DNA of 64,000 bases from Clostridium_AD sp050717545 (GTDB taxonomy: Bacteria > Bacillota > Clostridia > Clostridiales > Clostridiaceae): the NCBI RefSeq assembly GCF_050717545.1, contig NZ_JBOITN010000019.1, positions 124,001-188,000 of the forward strand, read 5' to 3'. Below, one piece after another: positions 24,968-34,740 of this stretch. Position numbers and translations under genes: made by a program. The notes under the pieces were generated by a model. It saw only the letters and a list, made by a program, of their open reading frames with translations, was not told where the DNA came from and did no database searches. Numbering within the stretch: the stretch's first letter is position 1; each line of letters opens with the position of its first letter.

Positions 24968-26970
24968 GCGAAAACAATAAAACGGGCAAATCAGGTGGAG
25001 GCGGCATGGGCGGGGGCCCAATGGGATCCTTCAAAGGTCCTGTAGTTAAAGCAAAAGACTTTAAAGGCACATTAAAAAGGCTTTTAACTTATTTAAAACC
25101 CCAAAGAACTAATTTCATTCTAGTTTTTATATTTGCAATAATCAGCACTATTTTTACCATAGTAGGACCTAAGATTACTGGAAAAGCAATTGATAAATTA
25201 GTTGAAGGTATAATGAATAAATTTGGATTAATTCAGATTAATTCTGCGCAGGCTAAGATAGATGCTGCAATAAAAGCGAATCCTATGGCAGCAAAGAGTC
25301 CCAAAGTAATTGAGGGACTTGCCCAAATTAAAGCTGCAACTGCTAAGATAATGAATGCAAATGGTGGAAATATAGATTTCACATATATTGGTAATATTAT
25401 TCTGCTATTAGTTGGATTATATGTAGTAAGTACTATTTTTGGGTTCCTTCAACAATATATAATGGCTGAGGTTGCACAGAAAACTGTTTACAACATGCGT
25501 AAGGAAGTTGAAGATAAGCTTTCAAGGTTACCACTTAAATTTTTTGATGCAAGAACTCATGGTGAGATATTAAGTCGTGTAACAAATGATGTTGATAACA
25601 TTTCCACAACACTTCAACAAAGTCTTACTCAACTTATTACGTCCATTGTTACAATTCTTGGAATTATCATTATGATGCTTACAATAAGTCCTCTAATGAC
25701 GCTTGTGGTTATTTTAACGTTGCCACTGTATATTGTTGTTACAGCTTTTGTAGCAAAAAGATCTCAGAAATATTTTGCTGCTCAACAAAAAGAAATTGGT
25801 GAGCTCAATGGTCATGTTGAAGAGATGTATACTGGACATAAAATCGTCAAATCCTTTGGACATGAAAAAGATTCTATTAAAGAATTTGAAACTATTAATG
25901 ACAGGTTATATAATGCAGGGTGGAAAGCTCAGTTTATATCAGGAATAATAATGCCTATGATGAGATTTGTTAGTAACATAGGTTATGTAGTAGTTTGCGT
26001 TGTTGGTGGATTTTTAGCAACACAAGGAAAAATCACTATTGGTAATATTCAAGCTTTCATTCAATACTCTAGTCAGTTTACTCAGCCAATAGTTCAGACT
26101 GCAAATATTGCAAATATTATTCAATCAACAGTGGCATCAGCTGAACGTATTTTTGAATTAATAGATGAGGATGAAGAACCTGTAGAGACCCAGAATAGTA
26201 AAGTAATTGATATTCCTAAGGGAGAAGTTAAGTTCGAAAATGTTGACTTTAGCTATAGCTTAGATGAACCTCTTATTACGAATATGAACATTGATGTAAA
26301 ACGTGGTCATACAATTGCAATTGTTGGGCCAACGGGTGCTGGTAAAACTACACTTGTTAACTTGCTTATGAGGTTCTATGAGATAGATGCTGGTAAAATT
26401 ACAGTTGATGGAGTGGATATACGCGACATAAAACGTGGAGAACTACGTAGTATGTTTGGAATGGTACTTCAGGATACTTGGCTCTTTAATGGTACTATAA
26501 GGGATAATATTGCTTATGGAAGAGAGGGAGCAACGCAGGATGAGGTTATGAAGGCAGCACGAGCAGCTCATGCTCATCACTTTATTAAGACTCTTCCTGA
26601 TGGATACGATACGATACTAAATGAAGAAGCTTCAAATATATCACAGGGGCAAAAGCAACTTCTTACAATAGCTAGGGCAATACTTGCAAACCCAACTATT
26701 ATGATACTTGATGAAGCTACGAGTAATGTTGATTCAAGAACAGAGGTTTATATACAAAACGCTATGACAGCACTTATGCAAAATAGAACAAGTTTTGTAA
26801 TTGCACATAGACTTTCTACAATTCGTGATGCAGAGCTCATATTAGTTATGAATAAAGGAAGTATTATTGAGATGGGTAATCATATTGAACTTTTAGCTCA
26901 AGATGGATTCTATGCAGATCTTTATAATAGTCAGTTTAGTGGGGCAAACTTGGATAATGAAGTAGGTTAG
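24964..26970 (+). CDS. ABC exporter half-transporter, catalytic partner
   Basis: 668 aa. A glycine-rich N-terminal tail (GGGGMGGGPMG) precedes six membrane helices, with a polar loop of about 70 residues between helices 1 and 2. The nucleotide-binding domain has Walker A GPTGAGKTT near 454, Walker B MILDEATS with the catalytic Glu, and H-loop AHRLST. Its signature reads ISQGQKQ, altered from SGGQ. Together with the first subunit this gives one consensus site and one degenerate site, as in known heterodimeric exporters. ATGA overlap with the preceding gene. A terminator follows. Confidence 0.94.
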   Translation: MSENNKTGKSGGGGMGGGPMGSFKGPVVKAKDFKGTLKRLLTYLKPQRTNFILVFIFAIISTIFTIVGPKITGKAIDKLVEGIMNKFGLIQINSAQAKIDAAIKANPMAAKSPKVIEGLAQIKAATAKIMNANGGNIDFTYIGNIILLLVGLYVVSTIFGFLQQYIMAEVAQKTVYNMRKEVEDKLSRLPLKFFDARTHGEILSRVTNDVDNISTTLQQSLTQLITSIVTILGIIIMMLTISPLMTLVVILTLPLYIVVTAFVAKRSQKYFAAQQKEIGELNGHVEEMYTGHKIVKSFGHEKDSIKEFETINDRLYNAGWKAQFISGIIMPMMRFVSNIGYVVVCVVGGFLATQGKITIGNIQAFIQYSSQFTQPIVQTANIANIIQSTVASAERIFELIDEDEEPVETQNSKVIDIPKGEVKFENVDFSYSLDEPLITNMNIDVKRGHTIAIVGPTGAGKTTLVNLLMRFYEIDAGKITVDGVDIRDIKRGELRSMFGMVLQDTWLFNGTIRDNIAYGREGATQDEVMKAARAAHAHHFIKTLPDGYDTILNEEASNISQGQKQLLTIARAILANPTIMILDEATSNVDSRTEVYIQNAMTALMQNRTSFVIAHRLSTIRDAELILVMNKGSIIEMGNHIELLAQDGFYADLYNSQFSGANLDNEVG

Positions 26971-27007
26971 ATAAAATACACTAATAATAAGGGGAATTTT
27001 AAATGTG

Positions 27008-27056
27008 ACCTATAGGTAGATAAGTAAAAAAGTCTATTCTATAGGTTATTTTTATT
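27008..27056 (+). terminator. Terminator of the marR-ABC operon
   Basis: ACCTATAG (27008-27015) and CTATAGGT (27039-27046) pair; TATTTTTATTG follows. Confidence 0.55.
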
Positions 27057-27063
27057 GTTTAAT

Positions 27064-27091
27064 ATTGCAGCCCCTGCAGGAGATGATTTAA
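27064..27091. repeat. Short CTCC/GGAG repeat, copy 3 (inverted)
   Basis: GCAGCCCCTGCAGGAGATGA is the reverse complement of the motif near 1702 and 10971 with slight changes. Confidence 0.4.
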
Positions 27092-27097
27092 TTAAAT

Positions 27098-27124
27098 AAA
27101 GGCGCTAATGAACAGCGCCTTTAA
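27098..27124. terminator. Two-way hairpin terminator
   Basis: AAAGGCGCT and AGCGCCTTT pair around AATGAAC, with A and T runs outside. It lies at the end of the MCP gene on the minus strand. Confidence 0.55.
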
Positions 27125-27161
27125 AAATAGGTAAGCCTTATAAGATTTTATCAGTTAACTT

Positions 27162-28874
27162 TTATAATTTAAATTTTTGAACCATTATATTTAGTTTCTC
27201 AGCGAGTATTGCTTGATTTTGAGAAGCTTTTGATATTTCCTGAATTGCCATAACAGATTCATTAACACTTGCGAGTATTTCTTGAGAACTGGCAACTGAC
27301 TGCTCAGCTGTAGCTGATACATTTTCAATTGCGTTATTAATTTCTGATACAGTTTCATTTACTATAGTCATTGAATCTCCAATATTCGAAGATAGCTCAT
27401 TAAATATCATAGCATCATCACCATAGTGTGTACTTGTATCTACAAATGATTTATAATCATCTTTAACCTTAGTATCTATAAAGTTTAATATATCTCGAGA
27501 ATTATTAGATAGGTTTTCAAATGCTTTTTCAACTTTCTGCGTTACCTCTTGAATTGTTTTAACTGTAGTGGCGCTGGCTTCGGCTAATTTTCTAACTTCA
27601 TCAGCAACAACGGCAAAACCCCTACCCTGTTCTCCTGCTCTGGCGGCTTCAATAGCTGCATTAAGTGCAAGAAGATTTGTCTGACTTGCAATATTTCCTA
27701 TTTCTGTGGCCATTATCTTAACTTCACTGACAACTAGGCCTTCTGCAATTGCCTTTAATATATTTTCTTGCTTTTCTGAATATAAGTTAGTTGCATTAAT
27801 ACCACTATTTTCAGCAGCTTTTCTAATTCCAGTTGCTTTTACTTCTATACCTTTTGCAATCTCAGTCCCATTATTTGCACGCTTTGTAACGTCATCCACA
27901 CTCTTCATAATACTTTGAGTTGTTGCATTTACCTCCTGGGCCGAGTCACTTAAATGTTCTGCGCCTAGGGATACTTGTTTTACTGATTCATTGACAAGCT
28001 CCATTCTTGATGATATCTCCTGTGACGAGGCAGATAGTTCTTCACTTGTAGCACTAATATCAGCAGCACTATCAGATATTTCTCCAATTAGTGTTTTTAA
28101 GTTTGTTACCGCTTTATTCAAACATTTTGCTAAAATTCCAATTTCACTTTTATTATTTATATCAACAGTTTTTGATAAATCATTTTCTCCAAGGGCCTCG
28201 GCAACAATTAAAACCTTCTTTAGTTGTCTTGAAATTGAAATAGCAATTAATAAACTGAGTGTAATAGCAACCAATAATCCTAGAGCAGTTATTATGTTAA
28301 TTTTAATGGAGGCTGTATTATATGATGATTGACTATTAGTATAGTTATCTTTTGCCATATCCATATTTAATTTTATGGATTTGTCAAGAACTTCAAACAT
28401 ATCATTTCTAATTTTAGAAACACTTGGAGAAAGTTCATTTGCCTTGTCATAGTTACCTTCATCAACTTGTTTAACTAAGGCCTCCCTAATAGTACGATAA
28501 TCCGAAAGCAATTTTTCGAATTCTGTGAATAGATTACTATCTAGCTGAGTTATTATAGTTTTTTTGTATGCTACAATAGCTATATCATCTTTAACTTTTA
28601 ACATTGAAATAGCGTCTTTGTTTTTTTGTATATCACTTTTGAGTTTAGGATCAAGAATTAACAATGAATTATTTGTAATCTCTAATAAATTCCCCTTAAT
28701 ATTATTAATAGAATTAACAGCTACTAAATCTACATTATACATATTATTAAGATTTGTGTTCATATCTCTCATATTGAATATTCCAATAAACCCTACGATG
28801 CCTATAAATAATGAAATCAGGACAGATGCCGATACTAGTTTTTGAACCATTTTTAAATTATTAAACCATTTCAT
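27162..28874 (-). CDS. Methyl-accepting chemotaxis protein
   Basis: 570 aa chemoreceptor. Membrane helices near 11-32 and 190-212 enclose an outside four-helix sensor region of about 155 residues. A HAMP linker (213-265) and the long signalling coiled coil follow, with the conserved tip IASQTNLLALNAAIEAARAG near 400 and GRGFAVVADEVRKLAE. It would signal through CheA/CheW, which are not in this window. The ligand is unknown. ATG with GGGAGTGA upstream. A diguanylate cyclase gene lies upstream on the same strand. Confidence 0.94.
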   Translation of the reverse strand: MKWFNNLKMVQKLVSASVLISLFIGIVGFIGIFNMRDMNTNLNNMYNVDLVAVNSINNIKGNLLEITNNSLLILDPKLKSDIQKNKDAISMLKVKDDIAIVAYKKTIITQLDSNLFTEFEKLLSDYRTIREALVKQVDEGNYDKANELSPSVSKIRNDMFEVLDKSIKLNMDMAKDNYTNSQSSYNTASIKINIITALGLLVAITLSLLIAISISRQLKKVLIVAEALGENDLSKTVDINNKSEIGILAKCLNKAVTNLKTLIGEISDSAADISATSEELSASSQEISSRMELVNESVKQVSLGAEHLSDSAQEVNATTQSIMKSVDDVTKRANNGTEIAKGIEVKATGIRKAAENSGINATNLYSEKQENILKAIAEGLVVSEVKIMATEIGNIASQTNLLALNAAIEAARAGEQGRGFAVVADEVRKLAEASATTVKTIQEVTQKVEKAFENLSNNSRDILNFIDTKVKDDYKSFVDTSTHYGDDAMIFNELSSNIGDSMTIVNETVSEINNAIENVSATAEQSVASSQEILASVNESVMAIQEISKASQNQAILAEKLNIMVQKFKL

Positions 28875-28991
28875 TAATATTCACTCCCAAAATAAAATTA
28901 ACTCCTAGAATAAAATATATTTTTAATAGGAATTTTCGCTATTGTATTATGATATGATTATATTTCAATAGTGTGACTATATGTTTATTGC

Positions 28992-29792
28992 TTAAAAAAT
29001 ATAATATGATTTTATTTTCATACTTGAATTATTTGAATTTTCTTCAAGTTCGGGTGAATATATATTATATCCATTTCCACCCCTACGCTTGAGTTCATAC
29101 ATAGCTAAATCAGCCTTCTTAATTAATGTTTCAACATCAATGCCATCCTTGGGGAATATACTTATGCCTATAGTTGCGCCAATACATAATTGGTGTTGCT
29201 TATAGGCAAAGGTTGTTGTTAATGCTTCCAAGACATTTGCTGCGATTTTTTGAGCATTTAAAATTCCTTCCAAATCTCTTAGTATTATTATGAATTCATC
29301 ACCGCCTATTCTATAAATTGTGTCTGTAGACCTAATAATGTTCTTTAATCTCATAGCAGCGAGTTTAAGAATATTATCGCCAGCTTGATGACCATAACTA
29401 TCATTAACACTCTTAAACTTATCCAAATCTATAAAAAGAATTGCAAACTTTTTATTTTTATCTTCTAATAAAACGTCAACATCTTCTAACATTTTTTTTG
29501 AGTTGAAAATTTGTGTGAGTGCGTCATAATATATAAGGAGACGTATTTGATCCTCGGCGCGGCGTCTATCCTTAATCTCATTTTTAAGTTTAAGATTTGA
29601 TTTTTTAAGAGAAAATACGAAAGAAATCCATATACTATTAAAAAAACACCAACCTATGGCAGCAACTATCCTCCATATATTTGAAATTTCTATAGTAGGA
29701 TAGATTAACATGAATGTATATCCTATTATCCAAAGGGAAGTCACAATACACAAAATTGAAAACAATATAGTTTTAATATTTTCATCTCTCAT
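28992..29792 (-). CDS. Membrane-bound diguanylate cyclase (GGDEF)
   Basis: 266 aa. Two N-terminal membrane helices (about 8-32 and 38-62), a short basic coiled linker, then a complete GGDEF domain from about 85. The active site reads RIGGDEF, and RSTD five residues before it is the inhibitory c-di-GMP site. It should make c-di-GMP from two GTP. The N-terminal stretch with IGWCFF resembles the middle of the seven-helix sensor module found in longer clostridial proteins, so the sensor may be a shortened version. The ribosome binding site is weak and distant (GGGGGCGG). Confidence 0.9.
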   Translation of the reverse strand: MRDENIKTILFSILCIVTSLWIIGYTFMLIYPTIEISNIWRIVAAIGWCFFNSIWISFVFSLKKSNLKLKNEIKDRRRAEDQIRLLIYYDALTQIFNSKKMLEDVDVLLEDKNKKFAILFIDLDKFKSVNDSYGHQAGDNILKLAAMRLKNIIRSTDTIYRIGGDEFIIILRDLEGILNAQKIAANVLEALTTTFAYKQHQLCIGATIGISIFPKDGIDVETLIKKADLAMYELKRRGGNGYNIYSPELEENSNNSSMKIKSYYIF

Positions 29793-30221
29793 AATTATCT
29801 ATCCGCCCCCAATAATGTTAAAACTTTATGTATGGATATTTATAAGAATTATAGTAAAGATTAAAATTATAATAAAGATTAATATTTATTGTTTATTAAG
29901 TTACATGTTATGTTTTAATATATGAATTAGTTGTAGCAAATGTTCTCTTACTCAAAATGGAAGTATTATTTCTGAATTTGGTATGGGAGCAGTATTTTAA
30001 AGGTGATAAAGTTGATTCGATGGCAGGTTCTTTATATGTTGAGAAGAAGCCAATAGATAAGAAAAAACTATATAATTTTAGGAATAACAACAAGCTTTGT
30101 TGAAACAATCAATAAAGTAATGTATAATTGTAAAATATGGAATAGAAATTACTATTACAATATACTGCTAAGAGTTTATAGAATTATGATACAAAAATAA
30201 TAATTTTACGGAGGTACATTT
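29793..30221. other. Intergenic region with a possible gene remnant
   Basis: About 430 AT-rich bases. The only notable content is a 48-codon open frame at 29957-30103, listed separately. The ribosome binding site and start region of pgi lie at the right end. Confidence 0.4.
29957..30103 (+). pseudogene. Short orphan frame, possible gene remnant
   Basis: A 48-residue open frame with a coding-like composition (FKGDKVDSMAGSLYVEKK, then a basic tail). It has no ribosome binding site and begins and ends without context. It could be the C-terminal relic of a lost gene, or chance. I do not recognise the parent. Confidence 0.25.
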
Positions 30222-31574
30222 ATGACTAAAGGCTTATCTTTAAATCTAACAAAAGTGTCTTCTTTTTTAGAAGAACATGAAATTAAATATCTACAACCTA
30301 TGGTTACAGAGGCACATAATATGTTACATAATAAAACAGGACAAGGAAATGATTTCTTAGGATGGGTAGATCTTCCTGTAGATTATAACAAAGAAGAATT
30401 TACAAAAGTAAAGAAAGCAGCAGAAAAAATAAGAAATGATTCAGAGGTGCTTATAGTAATTGGAATTGGTGGTTCTTACTTAGGATCTAGAGCTGCAATA
30501 GAAATGTTATCTCATACATTTAATTCTAGCCTTTCAAAAGATAAAAGAAAATCACCAATCATTTACTTCGCTGGTAATAACTTAAGTTCAACATATTTGT
30601 CTGATTTACTTGAAACTATTGAAGGAAAAGATATTTCAGTTATTGTTATATCTAAATCAGGAACTACTACTGAACCAGCTGTAGCTTTTAGGGTTTTTAA
30701 AGATTTATTGGAGAAGAAATATGGAAAAGATGGATCAAAAGAAAGAATATATACAATTACTGACAAAGCAAGAGGCGCTTTGAAAACTCTTGCAGATGTA
30801 GAAGGATATGAAACTTTTGTTATTCCAGATGATGTTGGAGGAAGATTCACTGTTTTAACACCAGTTGGATTACTACCAATTGCAGCAGCAGGTATAGATA
30901 TAGATGAAATGATGAAAGGTGCTGCAGCAGCAAGGCAGGCATATAGTATGCCAGAATTAGACCAAAATGATGCCTATAAATATGCGGTGACTAGAAATGC
31001 TCTTTACCGAAAGGGTAAAGTCACAGAGATAATAGTAAATTATGAACCATGTTTGCATTATTTCGGTGAGTGGTGGAAGCAATTATACGGAGAGAGTGAA
31101 GGAAAAGATGGTAAAGGAATTTTCCCAGCAGCGGTTGATTTTTCAACAGATTTACATTCTATGGGACAATATATCCAAGAGGGACTAAGAAATATTTTTG
31201 AGACAGTAATTAATGTTGAAAGCCCTAGAAAAAATATTTCAATTGAAAAAAGTGCTGAAGATACAGATGGATTAAATTTCTTAGCAGGAAATACATTGGA
31301 TTATGTAAATAAAAAAGCATTTGAAGGCACTATTTTAGCTCATAATGATGGTGGTGTTCCTAATATGGTAGTTAATGTACCAGAATTAAATGCTTACTAT
31401 TTTGGATATTTAGTTTATTTCTTTGAAAAGGCTTGCGGAATTAGTGGATACTTATCAGGAATAAACCCATTTAATCAGCCGGGGGTTGAAGCATATAAGA
31501 AAAATATGTTCGCGCTTCTTGGAAAACCTGGGTATGAGTCTCTGAAAGCGGAATTAGAAAAGAGATTAAATTAA
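30222..31574 (+). CDS. pgi: Glucose-6-phosphate isomerase
   Basis: Interconverts glucose-6-phosphate and fructose-6-phosphate in glycolysis. 450 aa, the size of the Firmicute form. Seen: VIGIGGSYLGSRAAIEM near 85, ISKSGTTTEPA near 145, DVGGRFTVLTPVGLLP near 205, the active-site GQYIQEG near 310 and HNDGGVPN near 370. ATG with ACGGAGGT upstream. Single gene with a strong terminator after it. Confidence 0.96.
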   Translation: MTKGLSLNLTKVSSFLEEHEIKYLQPMVTEAHNMLHNKTGQGNDFLGWVDLPVDYNKEEFTKVKKAAEKIRNDSEVLIVIGIGGSYLGSRAAIEMLSHTFNSSLSKDKRKSPIIYFAGNNLSSTYLSDLLETIEGKDISVIVISKSGTTTEPAVAFRVFKDLLEKKYGKDGSKERIYTITDKARGALKTLADVEGYETFVIPDDVGGRFTVLTPVGLLPIAAAGIDIDEMMKGAAAARQAYSMPELDQNDAYKYAVTRNALYRKGKVTEIIVNYEPCLHYFGEWWKQLYGESEGKDGKGIFPAAVDFSTDLHSMGQYIQEGLRNIFETVINVESPRKNISIEKSAEDTDGLNFLAGNTLDYVNKKAFEGTILAHNDGGVPNMVVNVPELNAYYFGYLVYFFEKACGISGYLSGINPFNQPGVEAYKKNMFALLGKPGYESLKAELEKRLN

Positions 31575-31599
31575 TCATTCTTAGCAGGAGTTTATATTA

Positions 31600-31648
31600 G
31601 GCATATTAATCGTACTTTTATTAAAGTACGATTAGTATGCCTTTTTAT
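31600..31648 (+). terminator. Intrinsic terminator of pgi
   Basis: GGCATATTAATCGTACTTT pairs with AAAGTACGATTAGTATGCC (one mismatch) around TATT, followed by five T. Confidence 0.8.
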
Positions 31649-31716
31649 ACTTTCAGGAATGGGATATTTAGGCTTAGAAACTCTTGTTAATTTTTGTGAT
31701 TATTTTTGATTTTGTA

Positions 31717-33558
31717 TTATTTTAAAATAACCTTATATTCTTTTAGCCAAGTATTTACTTGAATTAAATAAGCAATGAGTTGAGGTCCTGTCATAAGTTG
31801 ACCATACCAAGGATTCTTATATGCATTACCACCTGAGTCAACTATTTCTTGGACATGTTTCTTATCTATAATTTGTAGTATTGGGGAGGATTTGTCCTTT
31901 AGTATATTATTCATAAGCTGTTGAACTGCCATAGTGTAAGCTGGGTTATGGGTTTTAGGATAGGGACTCTTTTTCCTCCAAAGAACGTCATCCGGAAGCA
32001 GTCCTGTAAGAGCTTCTCGTAATACGCCTTTTTCACGATCTTTATAATATTTCATAGCCATAGGGATGTTATATGCATATTCTACCAGCCTCTGATCTGC
32101 AAAAGGAACTCTTACCTCAAGACCGCTAGCCATACTCATTCTATCTTTTCTTGTAAGCAAGGTTATCATAAACCATTTAATATTTAAATAGAATAGTTCA
32201 CGCATTCTATGCTCGCGCGCGCTTTCACCAGGTAGACCTGGAACTTGCCTTAGGCTTTCGTCATATTTTTCTTGAACATATTCCTCAAGTGGAAGACTTT
32301 GAAGATCTCCAGATAATATACTTTTTCTATCACTTACGAATTTTGACCAAGGAAAAGTTGTTGCAGTTATATCTTCTTCACGTCTAAACCATGGGTAACC
32401 TCCAAAGAGCTCATCTGCGCATTCACCCGAGAGTGCAACCGTAGAATTTTTTCTTACTTCCTTGCAAAAAAGGAATAATGATGAATCTACGTCAGCCATA
32501 CCTGGTAAATCAGTAGCGATAACGGCATCTTTAAGGTATGATGCAAGTTCTGGAGTATCGATAAGTATATTATGATGGTCTGATCCAATATAGTCTACCA
32601 TTTTGTAAATCCAGTCTGCATCTGTATTTGGCTGGAATTCTGTAGGTTTAAAAAACTTTTTATTATCAACATAATCTATGGAATACGTATTTAAATTAGG
32701 CATATTATTCTTTTTAAAATATGAGGAAGCCACAGCTGAAATAATACTTGAATCAAGCCCACCAGATAAAAATGTACATACTGGAACATCAGCAACTAGC
32801 TGTCTCTCAATGGAATCTACAAGTAAGTATCGGAGGTGTTCTGCAGTAGTTTTTAGATCTTCATCATGGATTTTAGCAGTAAGTTCCCAATACTGCTTTG
32901 TTTTAATGCCATCTTTATCGTAAATTAAACTATTAGATGGAGGCAATTCTTTTATATTTTGAAAGACGCCACTACCAAGAGGTCTTGCAGGGCCAAAACC
33001 GAAAAGCTCAGTTAAACCTTGCTTGTCAAGAATTGGTTCTACTAATGGATGTGCTAAAAGAGTTTTTATTTCTGAACCAAATATTAATGAATTATCCTTT
33101 ATAGTATAAAATAAAGGTTTAACTCCAAGAGGATCTCTTGCTAAGAATAGTGTTTGGTGCGTCTCATTCCAAACTCCGAATGCGTAAATACCATTTATAT
33201 GTTTAACACATTCGGCGCCCCAAAAAATATATGCTACTAAAAGTACCTCAGTATCAGAATAAGAGGAAAAACTAAAACCATTATTTTTTAATATTTTACG
33301 TACAGCTTCTGTATTATATAATTCACCATTATAAACAATTGTGTAGGTATTATTTCCTACTTTTATGGTCATTGGTTGCGTGCCACCTTCAGGGTCAACA
33401 ACAACAAGGCGTCTATGACCTAATAGTGCATGTTTTGAAAAGTGAAAACCGCAGGCGTCAGGTCCTCTCTCTTTCAAAGTATCAGTCATTTTAAAAAGAA
33501 TTTTATTATCTTTCTCAATATTATCATAAAAATTAATCCATCCTGCAATACCGCACAT
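31717..33558 (-). CDS. asnB: Asparagine synthase, glutamine-hydrolysing
   Basis: Makes asparagine from aspartate, ATP and glutamine. 613 aa. The start is fixed by MCGIAGW, because the N-terminal Cys is the glutaminase nucleophile after Met removal; an ATG seven codons upstream is not used. The N-terminal glutaminase domain includes RRLVVVDP and YNGELYN. The synthetase domain has the pyrophosphate loop FLSGGLDSS near 262 and ALSGECADELFGGYPWF near 390. AGGAGATGAT precedes the start. It lies 54 bases after a tandem P-loop gene on the same strand and may be co-transcribed with it. Confidence 0.94.
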   Translation of the reverse strand: MCGIAGWINFYDNIEKDNKILFKMTDTLKERGPDACGFHFSKHALLGHRRLVVVDPEGGTQPMTIKVGNNTYTIVYNGELYNTEAVRKILKNNGFSFSSYSDTEVLLVAYIFWGAECVKHINGIYAFGVWNETHQTLFLARDPLGVKPLFYTIKDNSLIFGSEIKTLLAHPLVEPILDKQGLTELFGFGPARPLGSGVFQNIKELPPSNSLIYDKDGIKTKQYWELTAKIHDEDLKTTAEHLRYLLVDSIERQLVADVPVCTFLSGGLDSSIISAVASSYFKKNNMPNLNTYSIDYVDNKKFFKPTEFQPNTDADWIYKMVDYIGSDHHNILIDTPELASYLKDAVIATDLPGMADVDSSLFLFCKEVRKNSTVALSGECADELFGGYPWFRREEDITATTFPWSKFVSDRKSILSGDLQSLPLEEYVQEKYDESLRQVPGLPGESAREHRMRELFYLNIKWFMITLLTRKDRMSMASGLEVRVPFADQRLVEYAYNIPMAMKYYKDREKGVLREALTGLLPDDVLWRKKSPYPKTHNPAYTMAVQQLMNNILKDKSSPILQIIDKKHVQEIVDSGGNAYKNPWYGQLMTGPQLIAYLIQVNTWLKEYKVILK

Positions 33559-33612
33559 ACTATCATCTCCTAAAATCAAATAACATTATAATCTTTATAT
33601 TATGTGATTTGA

Positions 33613-34725
33613 TTAAAAAGGTGCATTAGATTGATTTAAATAATCCTCTTCATACCCGTTTAACTTTTTAATGACGTTTGTGAATACATCATCTAATTTT
33701 GAAAAATCCATATTTGGTATAAAGTAAGTTTCGAGTTCATCATGTAGAGATTTAGCTCCCTTTATTGTAGCTAAACCCTTGTTTAATAGTGAATAAAACT
33801 CAGTTGAATCATATTGCATTTCAACTTTTGTATCTTCAAGGGTACTTAGATTTAAACAATCTTTCATATCAATTACAATACCATGTAAATCCAAATTATT
33901 TATTTCGTTAGAAGTTAGAATTGCGATATTTAAGTCGGGAATCAATATATGTTCGATTTTTTCAGGAATAAGTGGCGTATGAAAAATTTCTACATAATAG
34001 CCTCGCCTTAAGGCTTCAGTTGATAGGAATTCTAATACATTTGACTTGCCAGTACCAGGCCCACCTTTTAATACATAGATATTCTTATAACCTGCACTTA
34101 AGTTTTCAATATAGGTGATAATACCATTAGGTGTAAAAGCTGTAGCGAATAAATGCCTATCATAACCAATATTTGCGGGTGTGGTGGTAAATAAAGATTT
34201 CTTTAGATCTTCTTTGAGTATATTTAGTTTATCAATATTTAATGCTTCATTGTTATAGGTGTGCCAGTCATCGTAAACCAATTTAGCTGCTCCGAAGAAT
34301 CTATAGGCCCTTTGAAATGTTTTGCCAACCTTTTTATTTATACCAATTATCTTATGTCTATTTTTTTTGAAGCCCTCTTCATCCCAACAATCTCCCATGT
34401 TTAAAACTTCATCTACGGCTCCTGGATTTATAGGATCCACAACATGAGGTGCTGTTGCATCAACGATTGCAACGTTAAGTTCTTTAATAACTATTCCGTC
34501 TAGTGAATTATTATCAGAAGAGCAATGATGATGTTCTATATCATAGCCTTTTTCATTAAAGTATTTAGAAACTTTTTTCATTAAGGAGGATTTACCCGTT
34601 CCAGGGCCTCCCTTTATGCATATTATTCTTCTAGCTTCATCTTGTTTTAGTATATACTTATAGTAGGAATAGAATCCTTTTGAAGTATTGCCACCAGGGA
34701 AAAAATTTTTAATAGTACCTTGCAC
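33613..34725 (-). CDS. Tandem P-loop ATPase-like protein (PRK06851 type)
   Basis: About 370 aa with two similar halves, each carrying a Walker A: IKGGPGTGKSS near 38 and LKGGPGTGKSN near 225. Both have a following HHCSSDNNSLDG or FHTPLIPEKIEH segment and a strand such as VAIVDATAPHV or LNIAILTSN. The layout matches a family of duplicated P-loop proteins in spore formers, function unknown. An ATG at 34740 is in frame, but GGAGTGTGAT lies between it and the GTG at 34725, so the GTG start (MQGTIKNFFPGGNTSKG) fits better. Confidence 0.85.
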   Translation of the reverse strand: MQGTIKNFFPGGNTSKGFYSYYKYILKQDEARRIICIKGGPGTGKSSLMKKVSKYFNEKGYDIEHHHCSSDNNSLDGIVIKELNVAIVDATAPHVVDPINPGAVDEVLNMGDCWDEEGFKKNRHKIIGINKKVGKTFQRAYRFFGAAKLVYDDWHTYNNEALNIDKLNILKEDLKKSLFTTTPANIGYDRHLFATAFTPNGIITYIENLSAGYKNIYVLKGGPGTGKSNVLEFLSTEALRRGYYVEIFHTPLIPEKIEHILIPDLNIAILTSNEINNLDLHGIVIDMKDCLNLSTLEDTKVEMQYDSTEFYSLLNKGLATIKGAKSLHDELETYFIPNMDFSKLDDVFTNVIKKLNGYEEDYLNQSNAPF

Positions 34726-34740
34726 AATATCACACTCCAT

